A DNA stretch of 64,000 nt from Dermatophagoides farinae (lineage: Eukaryota > Arthropoda > Arachnida > Sarcoptiformes > Pyroglyphidae): positions 6,327,001-6,391,000 of the forward strand of contig NC_134677.1 of NCBI RefSeq assembly GCF_024713945.1, written 5' to 3'. Of the stretch, positions 41,301 through 53,500 are shown piece by piece (the stretch's first letter is position 1; each line of letters begins with the position of its first letter). The translations under genes and the position numbers were made by a program. The notes below the pieces were generated by a model. The model made no database searches. It saw nothing but the letters and a program-made list of their open reading frames with translations, and was not told where the DNA came from.

Positions 41301-44300
41301 AATCAATTAATTGTATCTGGAAAAACAATCATCATCATCAATAAATAACATTTTAAAAAAATTTTTTTGGGGGCAGATTTCACCGAAAACCACCCGGTAC
41401 CCTTTTCTTCTTTTTTTTGTTCTGTATTATTATTTAAAGATAACAGCAGCTTTTTCTGACATGATGACCGAATATGGGGCGAATAATGAAGAATAAGGGA
41501 GAAAAAAGAAATTTTTAAATTTAAATTGCAAATTATAGTCAACCAATGAATCGGTTGAACAATTTTTCGGTTCAAGTTACGGCCCTATTTTATATAACTA
41601 AAAACTATTCAGCTCATTCATATTCTTTGTTGTATTTTGAAAATGTTGTAAAAATATATACCAGCACCTGTTGCTTTGAATGACACTTGTAATGAATGGC
41701 AATGTATGTCATATGACCACCATCATTATCATCATCATCATCATCATCATCATTATCAGAATTGGTATTTGCTTGCTCGGTCGGTCGATTACAAACAATA
41801 TACAGTCCGGTAATCTAAATAAAAGACAATTTTTTTACAAGCCGGAACTAGCTTATATATTCAACATTTTTGTTTTTCATCCTGGTTGTTGTTGTTGTTG
41901 TTGTCACAATTTAGATTTCAATTCATATCAACTGTGTGTATTTATGCGTGTTTGAGCTCTAAAGATAATTTTACAATTCTTTCATTTATTTTACTCTTCA
42001 GTCATTTTCAATCATTTGATCCGTAATTTAAATCACAAACATATGCTTCTGTTTTTCCTTATGATTTTCATTCAATTTTGATCGTTTTAGTCGTTTCATT
42101 TTCAATTTTTAAATGGCTACAAAATTGTTTTTTTTCCATTTTAACCCGAAGCAAAATAGCTGTCATATCATTATATTTCATTTCATTTCATCAATTTCAT
42201 TTGTTCCTTTGGCCGTTATATAGTTCAATCTCAAAGAAAATGTGAATCCTATCAATTATAGCCATAAAATAAAGCCATCGGTTCTTGATTAGTTTTTTTT
42301 CGCACACAAACACACTTTTTTTTGATCAAACGAAGTAAATCAATTTTGTCGTTATCATTTCAACTGCTTCTGGTATGTTCATTGAATTTTCTTTTCAAAG
42401 TTGTTGATTGCCAAATTGTTCACATACATATAAATAAAAACCCGATGATCCTTAAAAAGGAAGATCCTGATCGGATTTTCTTGTTGTTCATCATTCATCA
42501 CAATGTTGTTTCATTTAATACACACGCAACTAACACATACACACATCAATCTTGTGTAATATATCTTACTATCAACTACTGTATCATTCCAAAGAAAAAA
42601 AAATGATTGCCACTTGTATGAAATATTTCCGTTTTTCCTGCTATGATATTGTTGATGTCGTTGTTATCGATTGACGATGATAATAATGATGATGATGAGG
42701 ATATGGATACCTTTCTATCTCAAAAAAGATGGGCAAACTTTTACATAAAAAAAACGACAACTTATTTTTCCATGGATTAAAGGAAACATCTTTTTTTCAG
42801 ACAAAAGTTTCATGTTAACATCGATTTTTTCTACTAAAATACTAATAATCGATGACAGCCGATAGAAATCGTTTCATCATCTTATATCAATCAATCAATT
42901 GTATTCAATCCGGACACTGATTTTTTTCTCTACTAATAATGTTACTTAAATGATTCCCGATTGACGGTTTTTTTTCAATGATTCATCATTTTATTCAAGT
43001 TTGTAGATTTTATAGTACCGTTAATCGAGGAAAAAGGAGTGATGATGATGATGATGATGAACATGAACAAGAACAAGAACAAGAACAAGAACAAAAAGAA
43101 GGATAGAATAGATCCTTGTATCATCATCATCATAATCATCGTAACTCATTCATTCGAGTGTCGAATAAAATTAGATTGACCGACTTGAAAGAAAAAACAT
43201 TACAACCTGCTCCAACATGTGTATAGTGTAAATACACACACACACACATTGATTCATAAACAATTAATGTTTAGATGAACAGGTGGATTTTTGTTACTTA
43301 ACTTTAGTTTTAAGGATTTTTTTTTGTTTTTGTTGTTGATGGTGGCGATCAATATATTATCATTTATGTTTAGTGTGTGCATGATGACTAGATCGACAAC
43401 CATCACAGTTAATGCCACTATTTACAATAAATAAATGAAATGGTGATAATCGACATAAAAGAAAAAACATCATCGACTTGATTATATCTAAAGTTAGATA
43501 ATCCATCCATAATGAAAACAGTAAAAAAAAACTAAAATGAACCTTAGCATTGAAATACGTGAAATATAAATAGGCCTTATAATAGTGATTAACATGATTA
43601 TGCAATTTTTCGTTTTTTACCTGGGCAAGCAAATGGTTGATAACTATCCATTTGATCAATATATGCAATGATGATGATGATGATGTTGAATTAGATTTAA
43701 ATGTGTCGGTGGTTTTTTTTTGTTCATATCGTATATATCCCCGTAAATAATTTCTGATCATAGAAATTGGTGTATATATAATTGTAGAATTTTGATGCTA
43801 TTTTAAGCTCATCAGAAATCAAGAAAGAAAAAAATGGACAAGGCTTTTGAATTGGCGATTTACCTCTATCTTTCACTCACTCCCTCTGCTTTAAATTTGT
43901 TTAAGAGTGTATATGAGAAAGGGAGAGAGAGAGAGGTTTACCTTTATTTATTTTTTTTACGTAATATTCATTCGCCTTTTCCAGCGTGATTGTTTGATTT
44001 ATTGGTCGAATTGACCTTGTCTTCTTCCATCATCATCATGATGCTTATAGTATTGTCTTTTTGGTTTGTTGGTTTGTTGTTCGACCACATTTCACCGAGC
44101 ATCACCTGAATCTTTTTCATTTTTTCTCTCATCTCATCTCCTCATCTTTTCTTCTCACACCTCTTGACAAACAAAAAATAAAAAGGAAAAAAAACCTGGC
44201 AGCAGTCGGGTAGCTTCATATTTTTACGCCATATTTGTCCATTATATTTATCCCGAAAAGTCTTTTATTTTTTTCAGATATCTTTCATTTTCTTCACCGA

Positions 44301-46928
44301 ATCTCACCTCATCATCGCAATCATCATCATCATCATGGACCGACCGACCGACCAAAAAAAAAAACTTTCAACGATGGTACTTGATGATCAAATTCATAGA
44401 TAAGAATGTAGTCTCACCACAAACAATACAAAATAAACTACAAAAAAAAAACGAAAAAAAGGAGAACGATGATGAATTCTTTGAAAAGAAAATATTATAT
44501 TATTTCTTGTTACCTTATTCTAACACATGCACAAACATAAACACAAACACAATAGACCGATATCTATAGGTACAGTAGTAGTCTATAATGATAATGATAA
44601 CGAATTTAAGTTTTTTAAGTTCTTCATTTTGAATCTCAATGAATTCCGACATTTTTTTTTGTCATTATTCAATCCCAATAACTGATGCTATAGCATCACT
44701 GTTGTCATTGTTGTTGTTGATGACGATGATGATGATGATGATGAAATCATTTTTCATGATACTTTGAGACAATAACTTGTTTTTTTTGTGTGTGGCCATT
44801 TTTTTCTCCTTCACTTTTTTTTAGTGAAAATAATTTCTGTATATATATTTTCTTGGAACATCTCATTTTCTTGTTTTCCATTCACTTTTTTTCAAATATA
44901 ATGGATATTTTTTTTTCGTCTATACATGTGTACGTAATCTAAAGTGATAGTTTTAAAATGATTGTTGAACTACCAGTTAGTTCTATTGATATATACATCA
45001 ATTAGGAACGAAATCGTTAAACTGTGTGTGTGTGTGTAGACCGATTGTTTTATATACGAATATACATAGAGGATAATGGTTTCATTTTGAGACAATGATC
45101 AAAGTTTTTTTTTCTTAAAAAAAACATCATCATCATAACCCAAAAATAAGGTCCATTTTTTCACCGACTTTGATGATAATATTAATCAAGCTTGATGTCA
45201 AAATGATCATTTTTCGTTCTATGATGATGATGATACACATACTATAGATATTTTTTTTTTCTTCTTATTGTTTTTTTTCTGTCACTTTTTATTTCTTTTT
45301 ATCAGATGAATTGTTTGGAAAAAAAACGATATGATCAGGAAAAATTTATTCATATTTCAAAAATGAGAAATGAAAAAAATTCAAAATTTTTAATTAATTT
45401 CTTTTTGTTTTTCTTTTTGTTTCATTTTTTTTTGTTTCTATCCAAAGTAATAAGACGAAAAAGTGCTTCCGAACGTCTAGCCGAATCGAAAGGCAAATAC
45501 ATTGGCCGTATGCCATCGGATATGACGATCAATCGTTTTATTAATCAATCAGATAGATTGGATTATGGAGAACGGCAATCACCATTTCAATCAATTGTTC
45601 AAATGGAAACATCTACAGCTACTAGTTTAATTCGATCAAAGCAAACAACTAATTCATTATCGAATTCATTGATAACTGAAATTCATCATGGTTCAAACAA
45701 TTCGGATAATAGAAGTTTAATCACTAAAATCAATAGTCATTTGAATAAAATTAAAAAACAATCAGATCAAAATAATCTGGTCAAAAAACGAATCAGTCCT
45801 AAATTATCTGAAAATTCAACAGGTGGTACTAGCAATTTGGAATTGCAATTAAGAGAATTGATTAGTTTGGATAACATGATTGGCGAAACTATCCAGCCTA
45901 ACCGGATTTCAAAAGATGTTATTATAACAAAAAATGATGATCCACGAAGTAACTGTGAATCCGATGATTTAATCATACAACAAAATGATATCTATCGGGC
46001 AGAACTTAAATACATAGGCTCGTCATCATCATCATCATCATCATCATCTCATTCGTCATCATCAGCAACACAATCCACGAAAACCACCACAACCACCACA
46101 TCATCATCATCATCATTATGTTCTATATTTTCCGAACCATATAACATTTCATCTTCACCAGAAAAAATGAAAAGAATTAACGATGAATTATTATTATCAT
46201 CATCATCATTGAAAAAAGAAAATAAGTTTACAAATTTTCCATCACAGCTGCCATCTATCTGTGATGATTGGAAACAAGAAGAAAATTTAAATCTATCAAC
46301 TTCTGTAATGAGATCTAAATCGGACATATCTCCATTATCAAATAATCAAAGATTTTTGAACAATCATTCTAATCCAAAAGAACAGGACATTGACCGATTA
46401 TTCAAAAATCTATGTTTGAATTCTAATCTTCAACAGAATAATAACGATAACCGAATGGAAACTAAACGAAATGAACGGAATATAAGCTTCTCATCCAATG
46501 ATGATTCAATGAAAAGAAAAATGCATCATCATACTAATAATAATAAGGATAATTATAATGTAAAAAATCATCACAACAATGAAATGATTTATCCAAGTTA
46601 CGATGATTCAAACTCAAGTAAATCGACAATTTCGAATGAATTTTCTAGTTTTAATTCATCAAGTCAACTATCGGTTGATGAACCATCATTCAGTCATACC
46701 CATAATAGCAAACGAAGAAGAATTTTTCATCATCATGGAGGCAGTACTTCGAAATTGACATTCGAAAATCTGATGCTTCATCAACAAAACCTAGCATCAT
46801 CTCGTTCATGTACAAATCTGTTGGCCAACTTTCATAATGGACCATCTGTCGTCGAACGTAATGCTCGAATAATCAAGTGGTTGTTCAATTGTCGAAAAGC
46901 AATGGATCATCAATCGACAATCATTTGA
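35337..46928 (+). CDS. FAM110-family protein (two coding exons, 756 aa)
   Basis: Exons 35337-36126 (donor cat|gtaagt, phase 1) and 45448-46928 (acceptor tccaaag) join in frame. The family call rests on three blocks in exon 2. The N-terminal FAM110 motif is RRKSASERLAESKGKYIG. The middle motif has RSKSDIS followed by DIDRLFKNLCLN. The C-terminal motif is SVVERNARIIKWLFNCRKA, close to the vertebrate FAM110 C-terminus. Vertebrate FAM110 proteins are about 300-370 residues and associate with centrosomes, spindle poles and microtubules. This one is twice as long because of long Ser/Asn/Gln/Thr-rich stretches, including a poly-Ser run encoded by (TCA)n at about 46020-46070. Exon 1 is not recognisable beyond its low complexity. 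The start at ATG 35337 is the first in frame. Extra 5' exons are possible. Confidence 0.8.
36991..37024. repeat. (GGTT)n/(AGTT)n tetranucleotide repeat
   Basis: About six GGTT units continue into three AGTT units. Confidence 0.85.
40240..41320. mobile_element. Probable decayed mobile element with inverted arms
   Basis: The left arm (about 40561-40705) and the reverse complement of the right arm (about 41175-41300) share ordered blocks: tgaaaatatcaaag, tatttggt, aaatcc, tctatggagttc, gtaagtcta and atggtgttca, with diverged sequence between. The arms enclose about 480 bases with two overlap-free open frames of mixed composition (40707-40892 and 40912-41151). A second internal signal is the 18-base match tgccttattcggtcattt at about 40249 and 40956, followed by further similarity (caatcagtt). 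This fits an old foldback or DNA-transposon relic. I see no transposase motif and cannot define target-site duplications or exact ends. Confidence 0.45.
41721..41754. repeat. (ATC)n microsatellite
   Basis: About eleven units, one interrupted (attatc). Confidence 0.85.
43041..43095. repeat. Compound repeat (GAT)n then (GAACAA)n
   Basis: Seven GAT units are followed by about five hexamers of the gaacaa type. The hexamer repeat is seen nowhere else in the window. Confidence 0.8.
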
Positions 46929-47161
46929 TCATTGAATCAGTTCACAATGGTTAAATATCGATTGTTGAATGTAATAATGAAAAAAAAAATATTGCCTTAT
47001 ATGTGGCGATATTTTTAGTAGTCAATTTTTTTTATTATTTTTCCAATAATTGTGGTTTATTTTATTATTATTATTACTTAGACTAGTCGGCTACATTTTC
47101 TCATTAAAAAAAAGGATTTACAAATAACACAACAAATCTTGGATTTCTTGTAATGATAACA

Positions 47162-47177
47162 AATAAAGTTTTTTATT
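47162..47177. terminator. Back-to-back poly(A) signals of two convergent genes
   Basis: AATAAA on the + strand (47162-47167) serves the FAM110 gene, 234 nt after its stop. TTTATT (47172-47177), which is AATAAA on the - strand, serves the UPF0729 gene, about 46 nt after its stop. The two are only a few bases apart, so the two 3' UTRs probably overlap. Confidence 0.5.
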
Positions 47178-47222
47178 TAGAATTTGGTCCAATTCATTTT
47201 TTTTTTGCACAGATTGGTATGA

Positions 47223-47468
47223 TTAAGAAATCTTTTTGGTAGATTCTATTTCATCGCCAGATATTGAATCAGATGTCGTTTGTGTTGGGCATTCTAATTT
47301 TTTATCGGCATTCTTTTTCTCGGGCAATGGACAAGAAAGATTTGCAAATGGTTGTGGTAATTGATAATTACCGATCCATCGATCAATCAATGGTTGTAGA
47401 ATCGGATAAATGAATTTATACCAAATAAACAGAACGATTGGTGCAATAAAACAGGATATGCAGACCAT
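47223..47468 (-). CDS. UPF0729 protein, C18orf32 homolog (81 aa)
   Basis: Small membrane-anchored protein. The human homolog is 76 residues and has been placed at the ER and lipid droplets; its molecular role is poorly known. The start MVCISCFIAPIVLFIWYKFI matches the family pattern (MVCI.C at the very N-terminus, then one hydrophobic segment ending in a Pro-rich YP.L.P.I motif). The C-terminal half is polar and rich in Lys, Asp and Ser. I chose ATG 47468 because the family begins exactly at MVC; the open frame continues upstream only through a likely 5' UTR intron (an acceptor, ttttattttcag, sits about 30 bases upstream on the - strand). It converges on the FAM110 gene. Confidence 0.88.
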   Translation of the reverse strand: MVCISCFIAPIVLFIWYKFIYPILQPLIDRWIGNYQLPQPFANLSCPLPEKKNADKKLECPTQTTSDSISGDEIESTKKIS

Positions 47469-47981
47469 TTTTGAATGATTAGATTGAATTTGGTACTGAA
47501 AATAAAAACCGTTGAGCCAATTTTTTGATTTTATGATTGAAAAAATAAACACAATATATAAAGCTGGCGACAGGCGAATTCATCGATTTTCTTCCATCGA
47601 TTATATTTGTATCACAAAATTGTGGATACGTATACTTTTATTTTGAAATTGAATGATTTATATTGAAAAATCAGTAAATTGGTAATTGTATACAATATAG
47701 AATTGAACTCAATTATGAATATTAGAATACTCTACAATACAAATAATGAATGTGATATTTGATCAACAATTGTATATAAACCGAAAAAAATTGAATTGAA
47801 TGAAATAAAATTTTAATGTAGTCTGAAATGATTGTTGCTCATTCATGATTGCCATAGATATATGATACAAGGCAAATAGTTTGACAAGGTAATGAAGATA
47901 ACCTGATGAAGCAGGTTTTTTTTTATGGAGCGTTCATAGCCGAATCAAGTTTTTTGTTGTTGTCGTCGTAGTTGTCGAAAT
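47469..47981. other. Gap upstream of the UPF0729 gene
   Basis: Probably the promoter and a non-coding 5' exon of the UPF0729 gene (splice acceptor on the - strand near 47496). The rest is AT-rich with nothing recognised. Confidence 0.5.
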
Positions 47982-48234
47982 TCATTGGTTGTGAATCATC
48001 CAAGTTGTTTCAGAGGAGTTTTTTTGTTGTTGTGATCCGTACTCGTAGGCGAAGCAATCGAATTGTGTGTCTTGAAACAAGAAACCACGCAACGCGCGCT
48101 TTATTGCAGATAAGTTGACACAAGCTATTCAGCTTCGAAAAGAGAAATTTTGTTCGTTCGTCGAACGTCGTCAAAGAAACAAACATACCAAAGTGGTCAT
48201 AGCCTTTGTTATACTGGTCTTTGAATACGTGCAT
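47982..48234 (-). CDS. Tentative small two-exon gene (44 aa), function unknown
   Basis: On the - strand, ATG 48234 opens MHVFKDQYNKGYDHF, then a donor ctttg|gtatgt (exon 48189-48234, phase 1). An acceptor tttcttgtttcaag leads into exon 47982-48070, and the join is in frame and ends in TGA. The region is richer in G+C than its surroundings (cgcaacgcgcgc, gtcgaacgtcg). The peptide has no membrane segment and I do not recognise it. It lies head-to-head with CCDC50, about 250 bases apart. It could instead be a leader exon of a longer transcript. The unspliced frame reads 74 codons. Confidence 0.35.
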
Positions 48235-48482
48235 TATACGATCATAAAATTGTTGTAATCATTGTTATTAGTTAAAAGTGTACAAACAACCATTCAGATT
48301 TTCCTGTTTGATTGTCAAAACTATGGACATCGATGTCACTTGAATCATTTTAATGAAATTTAATCCATTTAGTGTGATCACTCGTTTGTATTTTTTTCCT
48401 ATCTCCATTATAATAAATCATCTTGTTTGTAAATTTTCATATATACAACAAATGTAAATGAGCTGCTTAATTATCAACAACT
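48235..48482. promoter_or_regulatory. Likely divergent promoter region of CCDC50 and the small - strand gene
   Basis: 248 bases between two start codons that point away from each other. No clear TATA element or other named motif seen; this is inferred from gene orientation only. Confidence 0.35.
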
Positions 48483-50328
48483 ATGGCTGATTGTCAAATA
48501 AAATCTATTTCGGATCAACCGTCAAACAGTAAAGATGTAACCAACATTCCAGAAGGTCGTGTTGGTAAAGGTAAAATTTTATAATTTATTAATAGATCTC
48601 ATATTTATCTTGAATTTTTTAGTTTGTAAAGAATGGCTTATCCTCGAAGATGAGAATCTTGCATATCAATTACAAAATAAAGAAAGTAAGTAAATTTAAT
48701 CAAGTTAGAGTATTGTTTTATTAAAATTGAAATATTTATCATCTCAAGTTGAACAACATTACAATGAAAATCGAACGAAAAATCAATTGGTCCGTAAAGA
48801 CATTCCATTAGCCAAACATTTACAGCAGCATGAAATTCTGGAAGCTCAACGAAAATATAAACATTTTCTTCAGGAACAAATTGATCACGATGAAAAGATG
48901 GCTCGAAAAATCGAACATCGATTATTAATGGAAGAGGAAGAAGCAAAAAAGGCAGCCGAAGAAGCTGATGCTAAATTGGCTAAAAAATTAATGGAAAAAG
49001 AAAAGGCTAAACAAGTTCGAAAAAGAATCGAAAAGGAAAAGCAACAAGTAGAACGATTATCAGCGCAAATCGGTACAGATTTTCGTTCACTAGAAAAGGA
49101 AAATCCTCATGAACAACAAGCGAATATCAACCAAAAAACATTAGATCGATATGCTCGATCGAAAAATCACCGAATCATGACTGAAGATGAACAAGAATTA
49201 GATCTTTCAGAATTCTGTATGCCTCCACCACCTGGCCTCAATCCAGAAGAGCTCAAACTTTTTCTAGAAGAACAAGATGCTGAAATTGCTCAATTACTTC
49301 AACACCAGGAATTGAAACGAAGTCGAAATCCAGAAAAAGAAAAATTAGTATTAATTGAGCAGCAAGATTTTGAAATAGCTAAAATGTTGCAAAAAATGGA
49401 GAAAGAACGTTATAAAAAAATTAAGGAAAAACTCAGGAATAATCAACGTTTGAATCAATCATGTGATCAGAATTCAAATTTTCGTGTTGATCTACGAAAA
49501 GAAGATCGTAATTACCAACGTACTTCCACACCAGTCACTTCATTGGAGAGTACATCGATTGAAACAGGTAAAGTTGAAAATGATTATGATATTCCGGAAA
49601 ATCATCTTACATCACCACATGATCAAACATATGAAGAACCATACAATGTAATGAGTGAATTTTCGGAAACAACATTAGCTCAAAGCTTTCATAATATTGC
49701 TATTGATTTGGATCCAACTTATAAACGTCGCCTTAAACAATCACAAAGTTCCTCGTCACAAGGGAACCTTACAGAGTCTTGCGTGGACGATGATGATAAT
49801 GATGACAGGGTTGAATTCGTAAATAAAACTGGATCACCAACTTTTCAACCTACACATCGATCATATCGAGATTCTTTGGAAAAACTACATTCAACATCTA
49901 GAATGACTAGTGGATATATTCGAAATACCCCATCTACATGTACATCATCATCTCGATCATCAAATGCTAGCTCTGAGAATCGAAATTTATATAATCAACA
50001 ACAACAAAAATCCGACGATTATGCTCCACCACTGCCTCCCCGTGATATGTCGCTGATACATAATTATAAACCCACAACAACAAATGTTGATCCAGATCAT
50101 CAGATCTGGAAAGAATCCATCCGAAGTAGAACATCGAATAATTTATTACCACCACATCATCCACAGCACCCTAATCGCCAATACAATGATTCATTAGGCA
50201 TTCATCCATTGACAGCCAATGACCAATCATCGACAAATAATGCTCCTGTTCAAGGACAATGGCGTATGCCATCATTAGATAAGCCGCAGAGAAAAATGAA
50301 CAAACAAGATGGCTGCAAGACACAGTGA
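48483..50328 (+). CDS. CCDC50: Coiled-coil domain-containing protein 50 (CCDC50) homolog (576 aa)
   Basis: Cytosolic adaptor. Vertebrate CCDC50 (Ymer) binds ubiquitin chains and acts in EGFR and NF-kB signalling and selective autophagy. Exons 48483-48570, 48623-48685 and 48749-50328 join in phase. The N-terminal block VCKEWLILEDENLAYQLQ, then EIEQHYNENRTKNQLV and DIPLAKHLQQHEILEAQRKY, follows the CCDC50 N-terminal domain closely. A long charged coiled coil follows (residues about 75-190, KKAAEEADAKLAKKLMEKEK). Two related short helices, DAEIAQLLQHQE and DFEIAKMLQKME, look like ubiquitin-interacting MIU-type motifs. The C-terminal half is disordered, rich in Ser, Asn and Pro, with proline-rich stretches (YAPPLPPRDMS) that could bind SH3 domains. 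It is longer than human CCDC50 (306 or 482 residues by isoform). Confidence 0.87.
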
Positions 50329-50381
50329 TTTTCCTTATTGATTATTAATTAATTGTTTTTTGATTGTTATCACTTTTTTCG

Positions 50382-50387
50382 AATAAA
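50382..50387 (+). terminator. Candidate poly(A) signal, CCDC50
   Basis: AATAAA 54 nt after the stop codon. MIOS begins 205 bases further on. Confidence 0.55.
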
Positions 50388-50591
50388 TTTTTTGATTGAT
50401 TGATTTTGAATTAAATAATAATAAAATATTATTATAAAAAATCTGCATTCTTTCATACACGTACATTGTGAATGATGTAATGTTTGGTCACTTTTTTGTT
50501 TTGACAAAAGACATGTGTTTTACAGCATAATGTATCAATCTAGTTTTTAACAAAAAAACAATTTAATAATTGTTAGTCATTTAACTACAAA

Positions 50592-53500
50592 ATGGCGATA
50601 TTAGCAGAAGATTCAAAAATCATGTCCATGGCCAATACCGATCTAATATGGTCACTATATCCCGACAGATTTGTTACATTCGGCAATGAATTAAAATTAT
50701 ATGTTGTGGACACATTCACTGAATTACCTCAAATGTTTGGCGGAATTAAATTATCTGAATTAAGTTTTTCACAAATTCTCACTTCTAAATCTGAATTCCG
50801 TTCCGAATTTGCCTTCCGAATTAAGGTTGGTTTTAGCTCATTATCAGATTATTTCGTTTCATTTTATATTTATTCTGATAAATGTATGTAATATAGTCAA
50901 TGGCATGCAATAATCGATTACTCAAACATGGTGCCGATGTTTTATATGCTTTGGGATATCAAAACGGCAAAATCGTTTTGAATTCATTCGATTCAAGCTC
51001 TAATTCGACTGGAAAAGAATCGGATGCAGGATACCATCATTCAAATGTAGTAGGAAAAGAATTCATACAAGAATATCCTCGTTCATGTAATGCTTTGGAT
51101 TTTTGTCAAATCGACAATAACCTGGTGAATGATAATTTGTTGTTGTAATGAATTTTAACTCATTTGCTTTTTTTTTAGTTGGCCTCTGGTTTTGAACGTA
51201 ATAAAAATGATTATTCTGTAATGATCTGGGATATCGCTCACACTGGAATCAATTACAATCAAGCTGCCCAAAGTGCAACTATATCTGGAACAACCAAACC
51301 GTTATACCAATCTGCTCTTAATGATCAAGTTCATTCTCTCAGATGGTTTCGAAACCGTTCTCTTATTTGCGGCATGAACAACAAACATATTAAATTGATA
51401 GATGCCAAAGAATCGTCTAATCAAGGCCATTGCGCCTCTACCAAAGGAGTTTACGGTATAACCCCAGATACTCATTCTGACTATCGTTTTGCTTCGTTTT
51501 TCGAAGTAAGTAAACTCAATCATTCATATGAGTCTTCAAATACATTTTATAATCATTCTTTATAGAATTATATTTATGTTTGGGATTTGCGATTTTTCGA
51601 AAGTCCTCTTGTCACAATAGGACCTGAACCTTCAAGTTTTGTCAAATTGGAATGGTGTCCTACCCGTTCCAATATATTGGCTGCATTATTGAAAGACACT
51701 AACAGTATAAGATTGTATGACCACAAACAATATACAAATTTCAATGAACTTCCCGAACCATCTATTTTAAAACGCGATATTACTCCGTTCGAAGGTAACA
51801 CTTTCAACGAATTTTTTAATCTAAGATTCTTATATTTTTTTCAGTGAACAATTCTCAAATCTTATCGTCTTTTTCTTGGCATCCAACTAACGAGTTTCAG
51901 ATGACAGTCATCACTTCTAATGGCGTGATCAGAGATTTCAAAGTAGTCGATCGAATCACGCTTAATTGGTCACCTATCTCCGAGATAATTTGGACTCATG
52001 GCAAAAAAATATTACAATGCATCGATTCAAGAGATTCAATTTATAAGGAGATTGATGACATTGCTGTTCGTATGCGTAAATTAGCTATCGACGGTTATGG
52101 CCTTTCGGTATATTTTTTTAGACTGCTTTAATCCTGATTTTAACCATTTTTCCATAGGTTGATAAATTATGGCAAATGTTTTGCAAAGATAGTCCCCTTT
52201 ATTTTGTTTGGAAATGGATTTTCATGCATCTAAACAGAAATGATCAGAAAAACCAACCTATGAAATCGAGCAATGACGAAATTACATACGATATTTTTTC
52301 CGTTCGTAATACAGAGCGATTCTTTGGAATTATGGGCATTCTTTTCGGAAAAGAATCTCCAAAAAAACTTTTGCATTCTAGTGAACTTATTTTTCCCACC
52401 AATTTTCCAATGGCTTTAAGGTAATGATAAAAATTATTGATTTTCATATTTTTAATTTAAGCTTTTAAACCTGAAGTAAAAAAGAAATCTACATCAGTTT
52501 TGGGAGAGCTAAAGCTCTTCAATATTGCGGCTGGAGTGATAGATATTCTCCTACCAGTTTTGCCCCATCTTTTGATTTTGATGAATTAACTATTACACCT
52601 AAATTGGATCCCAATATTCCATGTAATTATTTCATTTCGACTAACGAAAATGAACATAATTACACTCGGCTTGCAGCCATTATGGTTTTTAATGGAAGAG
52701 TCAGTGAAGCTATTGAATATTTAAACCGTGCATCAGATTTTGCCAACAAAAATTCTTGTAATAATCATAAATCTAATGATCTCCATTCTAATGGCAAACA
52801 AGCTGATAAAGCAGTTTCATTGAACGCCATAGCTTTGGCTTTATCAACATTCATCGCTAATGTTGATCGGCTAGATAAATCGAATGGAAATCTATACATT
52901 TGGGAAGATATATGCTCTAAATTGAAACCTAAACTCGATGATCCATGCATCAAAGCTATTTTCAATTTTGTCTCAGTTGATTCGAATTCGGATGCAGGAA
53001 AATACAGCGAAATTATCGTAAGTCTTCCAATAATGTTCCTGTTGTTGTATAGAAATTGACATTTTTTTTATCCTACAAGAACGATGAAAAGTTAGATATT
53101 GCTGATCGTGTGGCATTTGCATGTCTTTATTTACCTGACACAGAGGTATAAATGTTTTTGCAAATTTTTTTACGCTCATCATTTATAAATTTTATTCTAT
53201 TTTTCAGTTGGTCGATTTTTTAATTCGAGTACAAAACAATTTATTTGAAAAAAATGATTTACGAGCAATTTTGTTTACTGGACTAACTGAAGATGGATTA
53301 GAATTATTTAGAAGGTACATCGAAAGCACTAGCGATGTTCAAACGATCAGTTTAATTTTATTATGGACATTACCACATTCTCTTTGTAAAATCCCAATTG
53401 TAAAAACTTGGATTGATAACTACAAGCAATTACTCGACTGTTGGCGATTGTGGAATGTTCGAGCTCAATTCGATTTAAAATGGTATGATAGTCTGAATTA

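Larger units (their letters stand above)
36127..45447 (+). other. 9.3-kb FAM110 intron
   Basis: Phase-1 intron gtaagt...ccaaag. It is filled with (ATG)n/(ATC)n, (GGTT)n and (GTTT)n repeats, T-runs and a probable decayed mobile element at about 40240-41320. No coding exon supported. A pyrimidine-rich stretch near 43860-44330 (ctctatctttcactcactcc, then ctctcatctcatctcctcat) looks different from its surroundings, but I cannot assign it. Confidence 0.7.

Noticed and set aside
43041-43095. Hexamer array as a possible CRISPR-like or functional repeat array
   Set aside because: There are no spacers; it is a plain tandem microsatellite in a eukaryotic intron.
43360-43761. 133-codon - strand ORF in the FAM110 intron
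   Set aside because: The composition is low-complexity (Ser run from (ATC)n, Phe-rich stretch), with no motif and no splice support.
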